Positions 63,962 through 64,000 of a DNA stretch of 64,000 nt are shown piece after piece (the stretch's first letter is position 1; each line of letters begins with the position of its first letter). Source of the DNA: Pseudomonas sp. LP_7_YM. Its GTDB lineage: Bacteria > Pseudomonadota > Gammaproteobacteria > Pseudomonadales > Pseudomonadaceae. The position numbers were made by a program, and so were the translations under genes. The notes under the pieces are model-generated. The model had not been told where the DNA came from and made no database searches. It saw nothing but the letters and a program-made list of their open reading frames with translations. The DNA is taken from NCBI RefSeq assembly GCF_004364435.1, contig NZ_SOCT01000001.1:310001-374000 (forward strand), in the 5' to 3' direction.

Positions 63962-64000
63962 GCGATGTCCTCTCTCAGGCTGGCTTGGTTTGGGCAGACA

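Noticed and set aside
1-64000. CRISPR arrays, insertion sequences, rRNA genes
   Set aside because: No regularly spaced repeats, transposase-like proteins or rRNA segments were seen on either strand.

Overview
This window looks like a chromosomal segment of a Pseudomonas, most likely of the fluorescens/syringae lineage. The base composition is GC-rich, gene families and small hypothetical proteins are typical of the genus (YggL, ElaB/YqjE-type pair, DacB, Dgt, NorR, PuuB, NhaR), and start signals are Shine-Dalgarno type. The genus assignment rests on recognition of protein families, not on a database search. There is no rRNA, no CRISPR array, no recognisable insertion sequence and no prophage.

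Layout: 1-7 kb holds a LEA-like lipoprotein, a purine permease, an aldehyde dehydrogenase and a short-chain dehydrogenase/GH15/stress protein group. 7-13 kb is a LysR-controlled acid-sugar catabolic operon: enolase-superfamily dehydratase, DHDPS-family enzyme, MFS importer and alpha-ketoglutarate semialdehyde dehydrogenase. 13.3-19.3 kb (minus strand) is the most interesting region. It is a tightly coupled five-gene operon encoding a HAD-UbiA fusion, DprE1-like oxidase, DprE2-like reductase, flippase-like membrane protein and GT-C glycosyltransferase, which together resemble a polyprenyl-phosphate D-arabinofuranose pathway. 19.6-33 kb contains norR, mntH, pbpG, an AroE-like enzyme, several small proteins, nhaR and terC. 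33.6-41.5 kb carries a C39-like lipoprotein with all three catalytic residues replaced, puuB, two near-identical tRNA-Val genes flanking two small genes, periplasmic small proteins, dacB and yggL.

41.6-46.7 kb is a BvgS/EvgS-like phosphorelay with two receiver proteins. 47-57 kb has dgt, an envelope-stress-type small operon, an ammonium transporter, an acyltransferase, a pseudouridine synthase, a GAF histidine kinase and mntP behind a yybP-ykoY-type manganese riboswitch, with a beta-propeller gene 3 nt downstream. 57-64 kb is an accessory-looking stretch of transporters, LysR regulators, a cupin, a methyltransferase, a 5'-truncated drug transporter, a YdbC/PdxI-like aldo/keto reductase and a creatininase-family hydrolase.

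Functional themes are sugar-acid use, a putative arabinofuranosyl glycosylation pathway, manganese homeostasis (mntH, mntP with riboswitch, terC) and peptidoglycan remodelling (pbpG, dacB).
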